From: Clitoria ternatea
Taxonomy: Eukaryota; Streptophyta; Magnoliopsida; Fabales; Fabaceae
DNA: 64,000 nucleotides
Assembly: GCA_037962975.1 (NCBI GenBank)
Contig: CM075674.1
Location: 90,164,501-90,228,500, forward strand
Direction: 5' to 3'
Numbering within the stretch: position 1 is the first letter of the stretch; each line of letters starts with the position of its first letter. Below the pieces are notes generated by a model, which was not told the origin of the DNA, ran no database searches, and was given only the letters and a program-made list of their open reading frames with translations. Positions 11,985 to 23,640 of the stretch are shown here, in pieces. A program made the translations under genes and the position numbers.

Positions 11985-12743
11985 TCAAATACAATTGGAT
12001 ATGTCTAAAATTCCTAATTCTCTTCTAATATGAATAAATAGATCTTTTGCTAATGGTTTGATGAATATATCTGCAAGTTGTTTAGTAGTTTCAACATGTT
12101 CAAGCATACAATCACCCTTTAATACATGATCCCTAATGAAATGATGTTGAATTTCAATATGTTTGGTTCTTGAATGCATTACAGGATTCTTTGAAATATC
12201 AATAGCACTTGTGTTATCATATTTAAGAGGCACATGGTCTAACATAACACCAAAATCTAGGAGTTGTTGTCTCATCCAAAGGATTTGAGCACAACAACTA
12301 CCAGCTGCAATATATTCTGCCTCAGCTGTTGATAATGCAACACTCACTTGTTTCTTGCTATGCCAAGATACAAGAGAACTATCAAGTAAGTGACAAGTAC
12401 CACTAGTGCTTTTTCTATCAAGCTTACATCCTGCAAAATCAGAGTCAGAATATCCAACTAGAGTGCATTGAACCCCTTTGGGGTACCATAATCCAACATT
12501 TTGAGTTCCAACTAGATATTTCATTATTCGTTTTACTGCAGTAAGGTGTGATTCTTTTAGGCATGCTTGGTATCTTGCACACATACAGACAACAAACATG
12601 ATATCTAGTCTACTAGCGGTTAAGTAAAATAAGGATCCAATCATACCTCTACATTTTGTGAGTTCAACATCCTTACTATTCTCATCTTTATCCAAATAGC
12701 ATGAAGTGCCCATAGGTGTGGCAATTTCATTTGCCTTGTCCAT
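11985..12743 (-). pseudogene. Copia pol: RNase H domain
   Basis: A 252-codon frame carries the copia C-terminal region: the reverse-transcriptase tail (GSLFYLTASRLDIMF) then RNase H with DSDFAGCKLDRKSTSG, SKKQVSVALSTAEAEYIAA and the late motif KHIEIQHHFIRD. These cover the usual acidic catalytic positions. It ends naturally with a short tail about where copia pol normally stops. It is offset by a frameshift near 12760 from the reverse transcriptase upstream, so it cannot be translated as part of pol without a frame change. Confidence 0.85.
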
Positions 12744-13780
12744 GTTAAATTTCTTAAGTAACTCCTTGCAAACTTTGATTGACTAATGAAAGTGCCTTCC
12801 TTTGTTTGCTTAATTTGCAGTCCAAAGAAGAAAGTAAGTTCCCCCATCATGGACATCTCGAATTCATCCTGCATTAGCTTAGCAAACTCTTTGCACAATG
12901 ATTCATTAGTAGCACCAAAGATTATATCATCAACATATACTTGAACCAATAGTATGTCATTCTTTTTGTGCTTAATGAATAATGTTGTGTCAACCTTTCC
13001 TCTTTCAAAATTGTTTTCTAAAAGAAATTTACTTAATCTTTCATACCCAGCTCTTGGAGTTTGTTTTAAACCATATAAAGCTTTCTTTAGTTTGAAAACA
13101 TGATTTGGAAATTGGTAGTTTTCAAAACCTAGAGGTTGATCAACATATACTTCTTCTTGAATGTATCCATTCAAGAAAGCACTTTTGACATCTATTTGGT
13201 ACAATTTAAAATCCTTACAACATGCAAAGGCTAACAGTAATCTAATAGCTTCTAGCCTAGCTACGGGAGCATACGTTTCTTCATAATCAATGCCTTTTTC
13301 TTGATTATACCCCTTAGCAACTAATCTAGCCTTATTTCTAGTGATTATACCATTTTCATCTAATTTGTTCCTAAAAACCCATTTAGTACCTATTATTTGA
13401 TGGTCATTGGGTCTTGGCACTAGTTTCCAAACTTTATTTCTTTCAAATTGATTCAGTTCTTCTTGCATGACCAACATCCAATGTTCATCAATAATAGCTT
13501 CATCAATACTTTTGGGTTCTATTTGTGATACAAACGCCAAGTGATTACATGCATTCCTAATGGCGTTTCGAGTACTTACACCTTTTGTCATTTCACCTAT
13601 GACTTTGTCTAAGGGATGATCCTTCAAGGTGATCCATTGTTGTGGCTCCTCATGTTGGGTTGTTTCTCTTTCATTGTTGATTTCTTCCTTTTCATCCAAG
13701 CTCATTTCTTGGAGTGTACCTACAAGATCATCAACATCTTCTTTTCTCAGGGAGTTATGACCATTTTCATCAAATTTCAC
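12744..13780 (-). pseudogene. Copia pol: reverse transcriptase domain
   Basis: The frame shows the copia reverse-transcriptase landmarks in order: NKVWKLVPRP, GTKWVFRNKLDENG, ARLVAKGYNQ, DYEETYAPVARLEAIR, QIDVKSAFLNGYI, ALYGLKQTPRAGYERL and the catalytic YVDDIIFG. After about SKFARSYLRNL (near 12770) the frame loses sense and the RNase H part continues in another frame, marking a frameshift. At its start it is in the same frame as the integrase segment but separated by a stop near 13808. The normal ALYGLKQAPR...WY has T and G substitutions. Confidence 0.88.
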
Positions 13781-13807
13781 ATGTATTGATTCCTCAATAG
13801 TGTTAGT

Positions 13808-15045
13808 TTATTTGTTAAAGACTCGATATGATTTACTAGATGATGAATATCCTAGAAAGATTGCCTCATCAGCTTTTGCGTCAAACTTTCCTAGATTTTC
13901 CTTTCCATTGTTGAGCACAAAACATTTGCATCCAAAAATATGAAAACAAGAAATATTTGGTTTTCTTCCCTTGTAAAGTTCATAGGGGGTTTTCTTTAGA
14001 ATAGGCCTTATTAAACATCTATTCATAACATGACACGCGGTATTTACCGCATCTGCCCAAAAATGTTTTGCAATGTTATTTTCATTTAACATGGTTCTTG
14101 CAAGCTCTACTAAGGATCTATTTTTCCTCTCAACTACTCCATTTTGTTGTGGAGTTCTAGGAGCTGAAAAATTGTGATTGATACCATATTTTTCGCAAAA
14201 CTTTTCAAAAGATTGATTTTCAAATTCTCCCCCATGATCGGTTCTAATGGATGCGATTTTTGAATTTTGCTCATTTTGGATAATCTTAGCAAGTTTCTTG
14301 AATGCTTGACATGCTTCATTTTTATGAGCCAGAAACAAGGTCCATGTATATCTTGAATAATCATCTATAATCACTAGACCATAGTAATTACCACTAAAGC
14401 TTTTGATTTTGGAAGGTCCAAATAGATCCATGTGCAAAAGTTGTAAAGGCCTTTGTGTGGAAATAATGTTTTTATCTTGAAAGGATGCCTTTACTTGTTT
14501 TCCCTTTTGACATGCATCACAAAATTTGTTTTCAAATTTAAGCTTTGGTAAACCAATCACTAGTTCCTTAGAAACAAGTTTGTTTAAATGGTCTACATGT
14601 ATATGAGTTATTCTTCTATGCCATAGCCAAGTTTCATCCTCTCTAGTCATGAAACATTGCACATCATTTGAGGACAAGCTATCAATATCAATCATGTAAA
14701 TGTTATCAATCCTTTGACCTACAAACTTAACCTTTTTGTTTAGCTTGTTTTCAATTATGCAACAATTGGATTCAAATAGAACTCTATATCCTTTATCACA
14801 CAATTGGCTTATGCTAAGCAAGTTATGTTTGAGTCCTTCAACATACAACACATCACTAATGGAGGTAGAAGAGTTTTTACCGATATTTCCGATACCAAGT
14901 ATTTTTCCTTTGGTATTATCTCCATAAGTGACGCTTTCTTTCTTTTTGGGAGTGAATGATGTGAACTTGCTTATGTCTCCCGTCATATGCTTTGAACACC
15001 CACTATCCAAATACCAATGGGTGTTGCTTGCCTTGAAGCATACCT
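13808..15045 (-). pseudogene. Copia pol: protease and integrase domains
   Basis: Begins with the aspartic-protease motif YLDSGCSKHMTGD, then the integrase zinc-binding region (WLWHRRITHIH ... FCDACQKGK) and the DDE core: HMDLFGP, RTDHGGEF and NGVVERKNR supply the two aspartates and the glutamate. It ends at YRVFNK followed by an in-frame stop where copia polyproteins normally continue into a linker to reverse transcriptase; the linker does continue in frame after the stop (TIEESIHVKFDENG). The core catalytic residues remain visible. Confidence 0.88.
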
Positions 15046-15056
15046 ACAAAACAAAA

Positions 15057-15490
15057 TTAGTTTAGAGAGCTAGGTACCCATTTTATGTTGGGTCCTTTTA
15101 GGTTAGCTTGTGGTAATGTCCCTTTGGGAACCCACACCTTTCTTATAACCTTTGGCCCTAGTTTTCTAACATTACAATTTGAAGAGTTATGTCCTTTAAA
15201 GCCACAATTATTGCATCTCATAAAAGGTAATGATGATCTTCTAGGTGGTACAAAGAAGTTTTTGTAGTGTTTTTCCTTTTTGGTGGAGTTATATCCTAAA
15301 CCAGTTTTATCAAACATACATCTTTGGTTTCCAAGTAATACATTCAAGTTATCTCTACCATTAGTGAACTTTTCTAATGTCCTATTTAAGTCTACGACCT
15401 TGGTTTATAAGATATTACATTTCTTTGCAAAGTCACAAGGTTTATCCTTAGAGCATATTTGAACATTTGCTAATTTTTCTTTTATCCTTA
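15057..15490 (-). pseudogene. Copia gag C-terminal part with zinc knuckle
   Basis: The open part (15347-15057) includes RCNNCGFKGHNSSNCN, a CX2CX4HX4C zinc knuckle, and the downstream KVWVPKGT and GPNIKWVP words typical of SIRE-type gag. Upstream on the same strand, TLEKFTNGRDNLNVLLGNQR and SLRIKEKLANVQ continue the gag coiled-coil region but a stop (near 15410) interrupts it. The capsid part is absent because the element is truncated here. A stop and frame change separate gag from the protease motif downstream. Confidence 0.75.
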
Positions 15491-17049
15491 GGGAGAATAT
15501 GTCTCGGTAGGGATCCTGATATGATATGATGATGAGATGGTAATAGAATGGATTCGATGAGATGGTAATATGCTAAGACGCAAGTTTGTACCCGAGAAAT
15601 GATAAACATGTGTACTCAACCCCACTTTCATTTTTAATTATCGGAGGGATATATATTACGACTATAATAATAAATAAAGATAATACTGACAGGTAAATTA
15701 GATAGTTAGCCAATAACCAGTAGGATTACACCTATACCATCAGTATAACCTATGTCCTTAGAATAGTCCTACCAAGTGTTGTCATCACTAGTGACAAGAT
15801 AATTCCCTAGCCAAACCCATTTTCTCTAAAAGTTAATTGAAGAAATTTAAGGGACAGTATGAAATAAACCAGATGTTAAGAATGAAAGTGGTTGTTGTGA
15901 GGACCCTACCGAGGATGAGCATAATGAAAAATGAAAGAATATGTATGAGACATGTATCATTTGTATATGACATGTGGAAACTAGAGCATACACCATGGGT
16001 ACGCTGGAGGACATTCACGTTCAGTCTCCGAGGAGAACCTTGGGAGTACAACTGGGACGAAAACCCAATGGCATCAGAGTTGCGCTTGAGTAGGGTGAAA
16101 CGATGCAAGCCTGGTGTACTTTGACTAAATGATGGAATGTAACTATGACCGTAGAGAACCAAGTCCCCTTTTATGATATGATATGGATCCCCGGTGATAA
16201 ATAGGACCTGAGAGTCCTTCGTACCCTATGATGTGAGGGACTTGGTGGGCTCCGGTCGCTCTAGTACAATAACATGGTGTTTAGGGGCAGGATGAACAAG
16301 ATGGATTCTGACACGATGACGATAAGTATGAGATTGATGAGATGGAATTGGGCCCACATACATTCATGATAAATAATGAAAAGATTAATTAAAAGTAATG
16401 AAACCCATGTATTGCATTACATGATTCTGATATATTGTATATGTTTGTGATGGTTATTTAATGTGTGAATTATTCTGTAATTATTAGTGTAGAATAAAGA
16501 ATGAGAGAAGAAGAAGGGGGAACGATAGGTAAGACCGATTGGTTGTAGATAACTTAGAGAAATTAGGAACCCGAGACGAGAAATGATTATGTAAGTACTA
16601 CTTTGATATTATGGGAGGACGTCAGAAATGATAAACCTCCATTTGTGTGGAAGAGAGACTTACCCTTACAGTTTATTTTTATAGACTTCTGTTTGGACCA
16701 CACTCGACACCGTATAGATTAGCGCAGATTTTGTATCGGGGAACAGATAGACTCTCTTTCGACCAAGAGCGATTGTCCTAGTTGATTTTTCTTTTCCTAT
16801 TGAAAGGGAGCCTGCGTGCCCCTGATTTTTAGTATGTACAATGTGTTGAATATGACCATGTGTTGTATATGACTAAGGCGTATATAAGACATCTGTTCCA
16901 CCAAATTTTTTGTACAAAAAAAACTTTTATATTTTTCTAAAACTCGTAACCTCTCAGTTAAGTAGAATGATCTAGTGGAAGAGATTGTTCTAGTTAACCG
17001 AGGGTGTTACAAAAACAACAATAAATTAAGGACTAATAACTGTACATAT

Positions 17050-17263
17050 TTAAGGGTGCTTATGTGCCCCATTATGTTGAGAGTACAATTACTTACAATT
17101 TATGAATGACTATTAAATTATTTAATACTTACTTTCACTGATCCACCATTGTTTCTTGTACAAAAAAATGTTCCACTTTTTCTTAAGAATTTTTAACCTC
17201 ACAGTCAAATAGGATGACTCAGTGATGAGGGTTTATCCTAGTTAACTGAGAGTATTATAGTAT
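17050..17263 (+). mobile_element. Older 3' end of a gypsy LTR of the same family
   Basis: This stretch aligns by eye with the last 210 bases of the solo LTR (about 16800-17011): a GTGCCCC word, TTGTACAAAAAAA, CTCACAGT versus CTCTCAGT, and the end TAACTGAGAGTATTATA versus TAACCGAGGGTGTTACA. It is clearly more diverged. The younger LTR seems to have landed beside or inside an older relative. Confidence 0.6.
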
Positions 17264-17842
17264 TAATTATCCTTTCCTCACTGTGAATTCTATTGTAACC
17301 ATGAAACTTAAATGATATGTACATTTCTAGTTCATTGTTATGTTATTGGTAACTTGGCATGAGCTATTAGTAACTTATATGATATGTACATTTCTAGTTT
17401 ATTATTTTCAATTGGCTTGAACTTAGTTTAGACATTCTGCATGCAATGTAGATAAGTAATCCATAAACTAGATATTGTGTATTTTCATTTAGCTATAGTT
17501 TGAGTTGGTTATATTATACTAAGTTTTGCCAAACTGATGAAGACTCAAATGATCTTTAGCCCTCCCTAATATTCACACTAACTAGACAAATGGCTAATGC
17601 TTATTTAGGTTCATGCCCTATAGTCAACCCTATCAATACATACTGATGCAAAACATTGTAAATATGGCCTGGCCAATCAAAATATGTTATACCAAAAAAA
17701 TATGAATTAGTCTCTTACACAACATAGCAATGGGTGCATACAAAAATAATAACAATAGGCCTCTAATGTTATCAAAATAATAATTAGACCCTATTGTAGA
17801 TAAAACAAGCCAACAAAAAATAATAACAATAGGCATCCTTAT
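17264..17842. other. AT-rich interval, no gene seen
   Basis: No coding signal. A short direct repeat, ATGATATGTACATTTCTAG, occurs twice (about 17313 and 17379). Confidence 0.4.
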
Positions 17843-18330
17843 CTAAGCATATGACAATGTTGTTTCTTTCAAATGTTTCCAATTCTCTCTAGCCTTGATT
17901 TTAATTGTGTTTGATAATTCATTGTGAGGACCCAATAAGATCCACATAAGCGTCTTCATGTGAGGCTTTTTTGCCCATATGAAGATAAATGTAATATAAT
18001 TAAACATGATATGACAAATTATAGTGATATATAACAAATTCAAACTAAGTCTCACCCAACACTAAATATTAATGCTAAAAAAATTCTCCATGTCTTGCCA
18101 TTTAGTAACCAGAGAGCAAAATCAATGCCGAATTTAATTTTTATATATTTAGATAATTAATGAAAAATTTAACTTAGGAATTAATTAGTATTTTGAAATT
18201 AAACATGAAACTTAAATAAATTAATAACAACCTATTTGTGCTAAGGGGTACGCCTTTTACATCTATAATCTCCCAGTCATAGAGGTCAATGTTACCATTC
18301 AAGTAGTTATTAGGGGTACCAAGCAGAAGA
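17843..18330 (-). pseudogene. Ulp1-like protease gene, C-terminal pieces
   Basis: On the minus strand three coding-like pieces appear. Around 18240-18300, LYDWEIIDVKGVPLSTN resembles the strand just before the DCG catalytic motif of Ulp1/SENP-type cysteine proteases. Around 18060-18140, a LLKWQDMENFF-like piece follows where the helix after the catalytic Cys would be. At 17960-17843, LLGPHNELSNTIKIKAREN resembles the C-terminus of plant Ulp1-family proteins, many of which travel with Mutator or CACTA transposons. The catalytic Cys itself is not clearly seen, and pieces are split by introns or damage. The likely upstream part lies at about 36390-36620, beyond the retrotransposon nest. Family assignment is by memory of motifs and is tentative. 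Confidence 0.4.
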
Positions 18331-18680
18331 CAACATTATATTCAAAGTCTTGCACTACAAGAGTGGGTGTAGAGAATGGTGGTCACCACATAATCATACC
18401 TATAGCTAAAATAAGTTTTTATATTTAAATGATTAAGTTTTTTTAAGGTAATACCATATTAGTCATTGTACTTTTCCTTTTCTTTGCTTGGCTGCTTGTG
18501 ATGTTTGAATCCAAATAGTAAATTATTTTTTCTTTGATACAAGCCACCATTAAGTACTACTCACTATTTTTATCCTTGAATAGCTCATAAACCTGTAACA
18601 TTGTTAGCTTAAGTGAAGGTTATATCAAAAACTCAATTTGTTAACATTATATCATACTCACAGATGTCAAGTCTAGGTAA
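18331..18680. other. Interval left of the retrotransposon nest
   Basis: AT-rich with no readable exon; probably intron of the Ulp1-like gene. A TAGGT that could be a target duplication lies at 18674-18678, close to the LTR start. Confidence 0.35.
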
Positions 18681-19297
18681 CAAGGCCATGGGTGAGCTTG
18701 GGTTAGACCTTGTTCACTTTTAGATTATTAGGTTTAGTAGTTAGGTTTAGGCCTTGCATGGCCACATGTTTCTTTTTTAGGCCTTGTATGCCATCTTTTA
18801 CATTTGGGCCATGTATTGGGTCATTTTCCTTAGGCTTAGGATTTGGGCCAAGTGGAATTCACTTAGGCCCATGATGCACATGGTTTTCTTAGCTAGATAT
18901 AAATAACAAAGTCACTTGTAAAAGTTAATTTTAAATTTTAGTGACAAGATTGAGTTTCACTCTCTCTAGCTCAAGAAATTGCTTAGCATTTTCTCTCAAC
19001 TCTTATCATTTAAAGCCCTCTATAGGTGGCAAGTTCTAAGCTTATCTCCTCTCTAGGTCTGGCGTCACATATCCCTCTATTCCATTCCTAGTTCGTTCAT
19101 TCATATTTCTTTCCTTTCCTTTATCAAATTCCCCATATTTTGTGTCTTATTTTCCATGCTTCCACCATATAATTTTGAATGTCCAGCACATATTTTAGCA
19201 CTTTAGAGCTTTAAAAATCAAAGAAAAAGAAGATAAAAATTGAAGATCCAAGGAAAAGAGTAAGGCTAGATATACAATCCAAGGTCATCCTACATCA
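18681..19297 (+). mobile_element. 5' LTR of a gypsy gag-protease element
   Basis: Matches the interrupted LTR at 31345-36171 along its length (for example CCTTGTTCACTT, GGCCTTG.ATGGCCA, GAGGTGGCAAGTTCTA-like, AAGATAAAAATTGAAGATCC, AAGGTCATCCTACATCA). It begins CAAGGCC where the partner has TGAGGTCC. A TATA-like GATATAAATAA lies at 18895-18905. A candidate primer-binding site follows the end. TAGGT stands two bases outside the left end and one base outside the right end of the partner LTR. Confidence 0.65.
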
Positions 19298-19299
19298 TG

Positions 19300-19313
19300 T
19301 GGTATCATTGAGC
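19300..19313 (+). promoter_or_regulatory. Primer-binding site (initiator tRNA-Met type)
   Basis: TGGTATCATTGAGC stands two bases after the LTR end. The usual plant gypsy site is TGGTATCAGAGC; this one has a two-base change/insertion in the middle. Confidence 0.5.
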
Positions 19314-19529
19314 CTCTTGCTTAGTCTGTACTGTTTTGAAGAACAAAATAAATAAAGTTCACATTAGAAATAGTTATAGACCCAGATTCTCTGATCACTA
19401 TGCTTTTTATTGGAAGCATAAAGACTTAATACACGAGCCAGTAGATGCACATACTAGACCTGACAGACCCACGCTGACATCACCCTAATACCAAACCCCA
19501 GCACCTGAAGTCGAGCAGACTCCCGAAAG
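19314..19529 (+). other. Leader fragment with a short coding-like stretch
   Basis: A readable stretch (SDHYAFYWKHKDLIHEPV and following Pro-rich residues) runs up to the next LTR with one stop inside. I cannot assign it to a family; it may be leader or coding sequence of another element caught in the nest. Confidence 0.3.
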
Positions 19530-21835
19530 TGTAACATCCCAAATTTTAAAGAAAATAAATTTAATGGATAATGATAATTAATTATTTATGGTCCAATGAA
19601 TGTGGGAAAATTAATTAGACACTAGAGGTGAATTATCGGTAAATTAAGATTTATTGGAACCGAATGATTTAATAGATGTTGTGGGACCCACTTCGTCAAA
19701 TTGAATATTTGATGGGTCTTAGACTACTTAGAAAATTATTGTGGTTATGGTGGTATAGTTAAAATAATTTTTGGTGTTGAGGAAATAATTATTCTGACAT
19801 GACGTATCTAAATAAATGGGGAAAATACGAGCCAAATGGAATTAAAAAAATACAAATTCCCATTTATTTCCTCCATTCCACCATAGCCTCTTTTTCTCTC
19901 TCTCACTTGGTCCTTTTACCCATTGGACAATGGGGAATTATTAACCATTGGTAAAAGCAAATTGGGGCATCCTTTTAACCATTGGGTAATGTCTAATTTT
20001 CACTATATTCCTCTCTCCTTCTCTCTGTTACTGTCTAAGCTTCTTCTTCTCCCATTACTCTCTATTCTTCTTCTTCTTTACCTATTCTCTTCTTCAAAAC
20101 TGTCCACTCCCCTTCCACTTCCAATCCTTGCAAAAATTAAAACAAAACATGAATTCATGAAGCTTGTATGGCATATTGAGGCAATTATTTGGTGGTTTCC
20201 TCCCCTCTTTCTCCCTATTTTTGTTTTTGGCTTGGCTTGGGTTGTGAGGTAAGGCTTTGAACCCATCTTACTCCATTTATGGTTTTTATGTTGTTTGAGC
20301 CTGAAATGGTGATGCTAGAAATTATGGGTATTGATGAACATAATAAAAACCCTAGGCTTGAACAATGGAAATGTAATTCTTGAATATGGCTTGATGTTAT
20401 ATGATAAGGGAGGTTATGGTATCCATATTGGTTTAAGAAAATTGACTAAGGATGTGGTTGGGTGATTTTTATGAAAAACCTAAGTGTTAGAAATTTAAGG
20501 GTTTTGGCCAAATTGGTGGTATTAATGGTTTTGGTGCCTTAGAATGATTCTATATGAGAAAAATGAATTTTTAGAGGATTAGAAATTGATTATTGATGTT
20601 GATAAGGTTTTGAACCAAGTTGAATGTTGTCGTGAATGATAATATATGCATGTGGAACCCAAATCCTAGGTTAAATGACCATTGGGATCATTGATTGCTG
20701 TTTACAATTGATTAACACATTAATGATGATATTATGATTATGGTGATGCATGAAAGTTGATTATGATTGATGATTTAGGAAATTTCTATGAGAAACCCTA
20801 GAATTGATGATTTGGGGCTTTTGACAAAGTTTAAGATATTGATGATTTGTTGTCATGAGAATGACTCCTGAGTGTTGGAATGATGTCTATAAGAAAAATA
20901 AAGGAATTGAGTTTGAGGATAGGTGATAAGGAAGTGGTAGATGACTATTGATGATGGAACATATGATGGTTGTGATGGAATAATGAAATGAGATGGTGTT
21001 TTGATGAGGTCTTAGGCCATGTTATGTGCCATTTGAAATTGTTGGTTGATGATGGTTTAAAAAGGCTAAGAGGGCATATGTTGAAATTGAATGATAATGA
21101 TAGCAATTGGATGATTTACATGATGATTGGATACACTATGGATTAAGGATGTGATATTATAGTTGTTGGGTATAGTTGACCCTTTAAGATCTAGAGAATC
21201 TTGGTTTTAGGAAAGGAATTCCCGAAACCTAACACAATTATATGAATTGGTGTTTTGGGAAGTCTAGGACTTGTTACTAATCTTGATGATATGTAAGCAA
21301 TTGTTTAAAATTGTAATGATGCCTTGAGATTGCTCACTAATTGAATGAATGTATGAATGTGTATTGTGTAGATTGTATTCTGGGTAATGCGGTAGAACAA
21401 TTAGAGCATTCAAATCGTGTTCTTCTCTCGAGGTAGGAGAGAAGTTTACATTTCAATTGCATGAGTTGGATAATTGGTGATTAATGTATGGTTATACTCA
21501 TGCTTTCCTTGCCATGATTGTGTTAAAATGATGAGATGAATGATAGTTTGTTGAATGAGTGATTGGCAATTCATTGGCTTTGGAAATTATATAAATATGC
21601 ATATAAGATGACAATATAAGTTTTAGAATCCCTTTGAAGGGAATGATGCATATGTTGGTGAATAATCCATGATAAAATGGAGTATGTGTATGTGTGTACA
21701 TTGGACAAATGATTTGTTGAGTTAAGATTCCATATGAATGCATGTTTTAGGCATGATTGATATTGGGTTTGATGAATGGGAGTATGGGATGATGTTTCTA
21801 AGTTAAAAATATTGTTTGATGGCTTTCCCTACTCT

Positions 21836-22066
21836 TGAATCGATTAACAAGCCTCTAGGAATTGATTCAAAGGCTGTTGTTTCTCCCTGGGTGTGTTCCA
21901 GTAGCATGGGAATTGATTCACATGTCGTGGAAATCGATTCATTGTCCCCTGGAAACGTGAGAATCAATTCCTAGTATGTGGGAATCGATTCATGGCTCTA
22001 TTTTTATGCTGTCAGGATTCCAGCAACGCATGAATCGATTCATGGCCCTGCTTGAATCGATTCATG
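21836..22066. repeat. GAATCGATTC palindrome cluster 3
   Basis: About eight copies of GAATCGATTC, GAATTGATTC or GAATCAATTC, often followed by ATGG. This cluster is in a gypsy LTR, unlike clusters 1, 2 and 4, which are in copia sequence. Confidence 0.85.
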
Positions 22067-22599
22067 GTGTGTTCTTAGCCAATTTTCACTATGTTTTGAT
22101 GTTGTTTGATGTGGTTGAGTCATGGCATGTTTATGCATTCAATTGCACATATTTTAAACACGATTTAATAATCAAAACATGATGACATTGTCATGTCCCT
22201 CATATACCTTAATGTTGAAGTTTGCCATGAAATTAATGTTATTACCTAATCTTTGTTTCATCATACAATGACATGTGATTGTATCAACGATATATGATTA
22301 TGGTGTTCCTTAGTGGTGGTTGTTATTGATTTAAGATATTGGCAAAATGTTCATCTGCCTGGGACATGTTATGAAAACATGAATGTTCTACCACTAATGA
22401 TATGTTATGATGATTGATAATGAAAAGCTAAATGATGTGGTTGTAAGACACACCCTTGTATGATGATGAAACAAATGAGGGGACAATTGAATGACAATGT
22501 GTTTGTGGTAAATCGATGAATCGGAGATGATGTCTATAATAAATAATGATGGATGATGTTATTGGTCATTTCCTTGAATGGAAGATGATTGTTATTATT

Positions 22600-23000
22600 G
22601 ATGATTGTTGAATGCCATTGTGATTGATACAAGTGTGATCTTGTATGTGTAGTTTGAATAGTATCAATGAAATATTGCGAATGCCACACTAAAATATGAA
22701 ACAATGGTAATAATCAGTGAGATGAAAATCCACTAAGAACTATACAGTGGTGTGGATGATGAATAAAGTTGAACAAGGATGTTAAGCATACCTTTTATAT
22801 TAATGAAAGATTGATGAATATTGTTGATGATTGCGATGCCATTGTGATTGTTACAAGTACTGACTTGTGTGTATGAGATAAAGTATATTGATATTAAATG
22901 CTACACTTAAAACTTGAAAGCAATGGCAATAACCAACGATAATAAAATCTACTAAGAATTGTATAGTGGTGTTGGTGATGATAATTGATGAGTGGCATGA
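22600..23000. repeat. ~224-bp tandem duplication
   Basis: ATGCCATTGTGATTG starts at 22612 and 22836. Both copies continue with ACAAGT, a CTACACTTAAA/CCACACTAAAA word and a CCACTAAGAACTATACAGTGG-like end. Copies are diverged. Confidence 0.75.
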
Positions 23001-23279
23001 TAGGATTCATAGTGTGAGAATGCGTTTGAATTACATTGCATTGCATTCATGGCATATCATACGCTGCCAGTAAGGAATGTTAAGGGATTCCCCCGGTAGG
23101 CCCAGTGGGAGGGTGACTCTGTGCACGAGCATTCTTGTTGTTCCCTTATGACTCGATGTGTAAGTCATGAAGCTGCCCATGCTTAGCTATGGGGAGCTGC
23201 ATATGGTTGACCCTCTGGGGGTGGCTCTTGAGGAACAGGTGTCCCCGTTGGTCCTTGGGATCATAGCTGCCACGATATG

Positions 23280-23640
23280 ATTCATGGTTGGCCTGCAAAA
23301 CCTTATGTTGATGATTAAGTTGTTTACCGTGGTCATGGTGAAAATGATCAATGTTGCAAAATAGGCGATGCGGTTTGGTACGAGTAAAATTGGTGTTATG
23401 CATGCATTAAGAGATATATGTGTACACATTATACTACTACAGTAGGGGTATGGTCATATGAGTCATGGTTGGCCCGCAATACCTTATGTTGATGATTAAG
23501 TTGTTTACCGTGGTCATGGTGAAAATGACCGGTGTTACAAAATGGGCAACGCGGTTTGGTACGAGTAAAATTGGTGTTATGCATGCATTAAGAGATATGT
23601 GTACACATTATACTACTACAGTAGGGGTATGATCATATGA
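23280..23640. repeat. ~181-bp tandem duplication
   Basis: Two near-identical direct copies starting at about 23280 and 23460. Both contain TTATGTTGATGATTAAGTTG, TTTACCGTGGTCATGGTG, GCGGTTTGGTACGAG and ACTACTACAGTAGGGGTATG. Confidence 0.9.

Larger units (their letters stand above)
8408..15495 (-). mobile_element. Ty1/copia element, SIRE/Maximus type, 5'-truncated
   Basis: Read on the minus strand the order is gag tail with zinc knuckle, protease, integrase, reverse transcriptase, RNase H, an extra env-position ORF, polypurine tract and 3' LTR. Integrase before reverse transcriptase defines copia; the extra ORF downstream of pol is typical of the SIRE/Maximus lineage. The 5' LTR, primer-binding site and most of gag are missing: coding sequence stops near 15495 and gypsy LTR sequence resumes. 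No matching target duplication is seen, so the right edge is probably a deletion and its exact position is uncertain by some 20 bases. Confidence 0.75.
4903..17011 (+). mobile_element. Ty3/gypsy solo LTR, interrupted by a copia element
   Basis: The left end reads CGTAACGGCCC (TG mutated to CG) and the right end GGGTGTTACA. The five bases AAAAC stand directly outside both ends (4898-4902 and 17012-17016), which supports a single insertion later reduced to a solo LTR. Removing the copia insertion (8408 to about 15495) leaves about 5.0 kb of LTR. There is no polyprotein of its own lineage. A 66-bp tandem repeat lies at 7465-7760. The first 100 bases closely resemble those at 63899-64000, so the same LTR family has a second copy at the window end. 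The CCACC-rich stretch near 6580-6680 and a short inverted repeat at 6235-6255 are internal to the LTR. Confidence 0.7.

Noticed and set aside
19923..20252. 109-codon frame with Leu/Ser-rich stretch
   Set aside because: It lies in the CT-rich part of a gypsy LTR and the residues reflect low complexity; no signal or domain beyond that.
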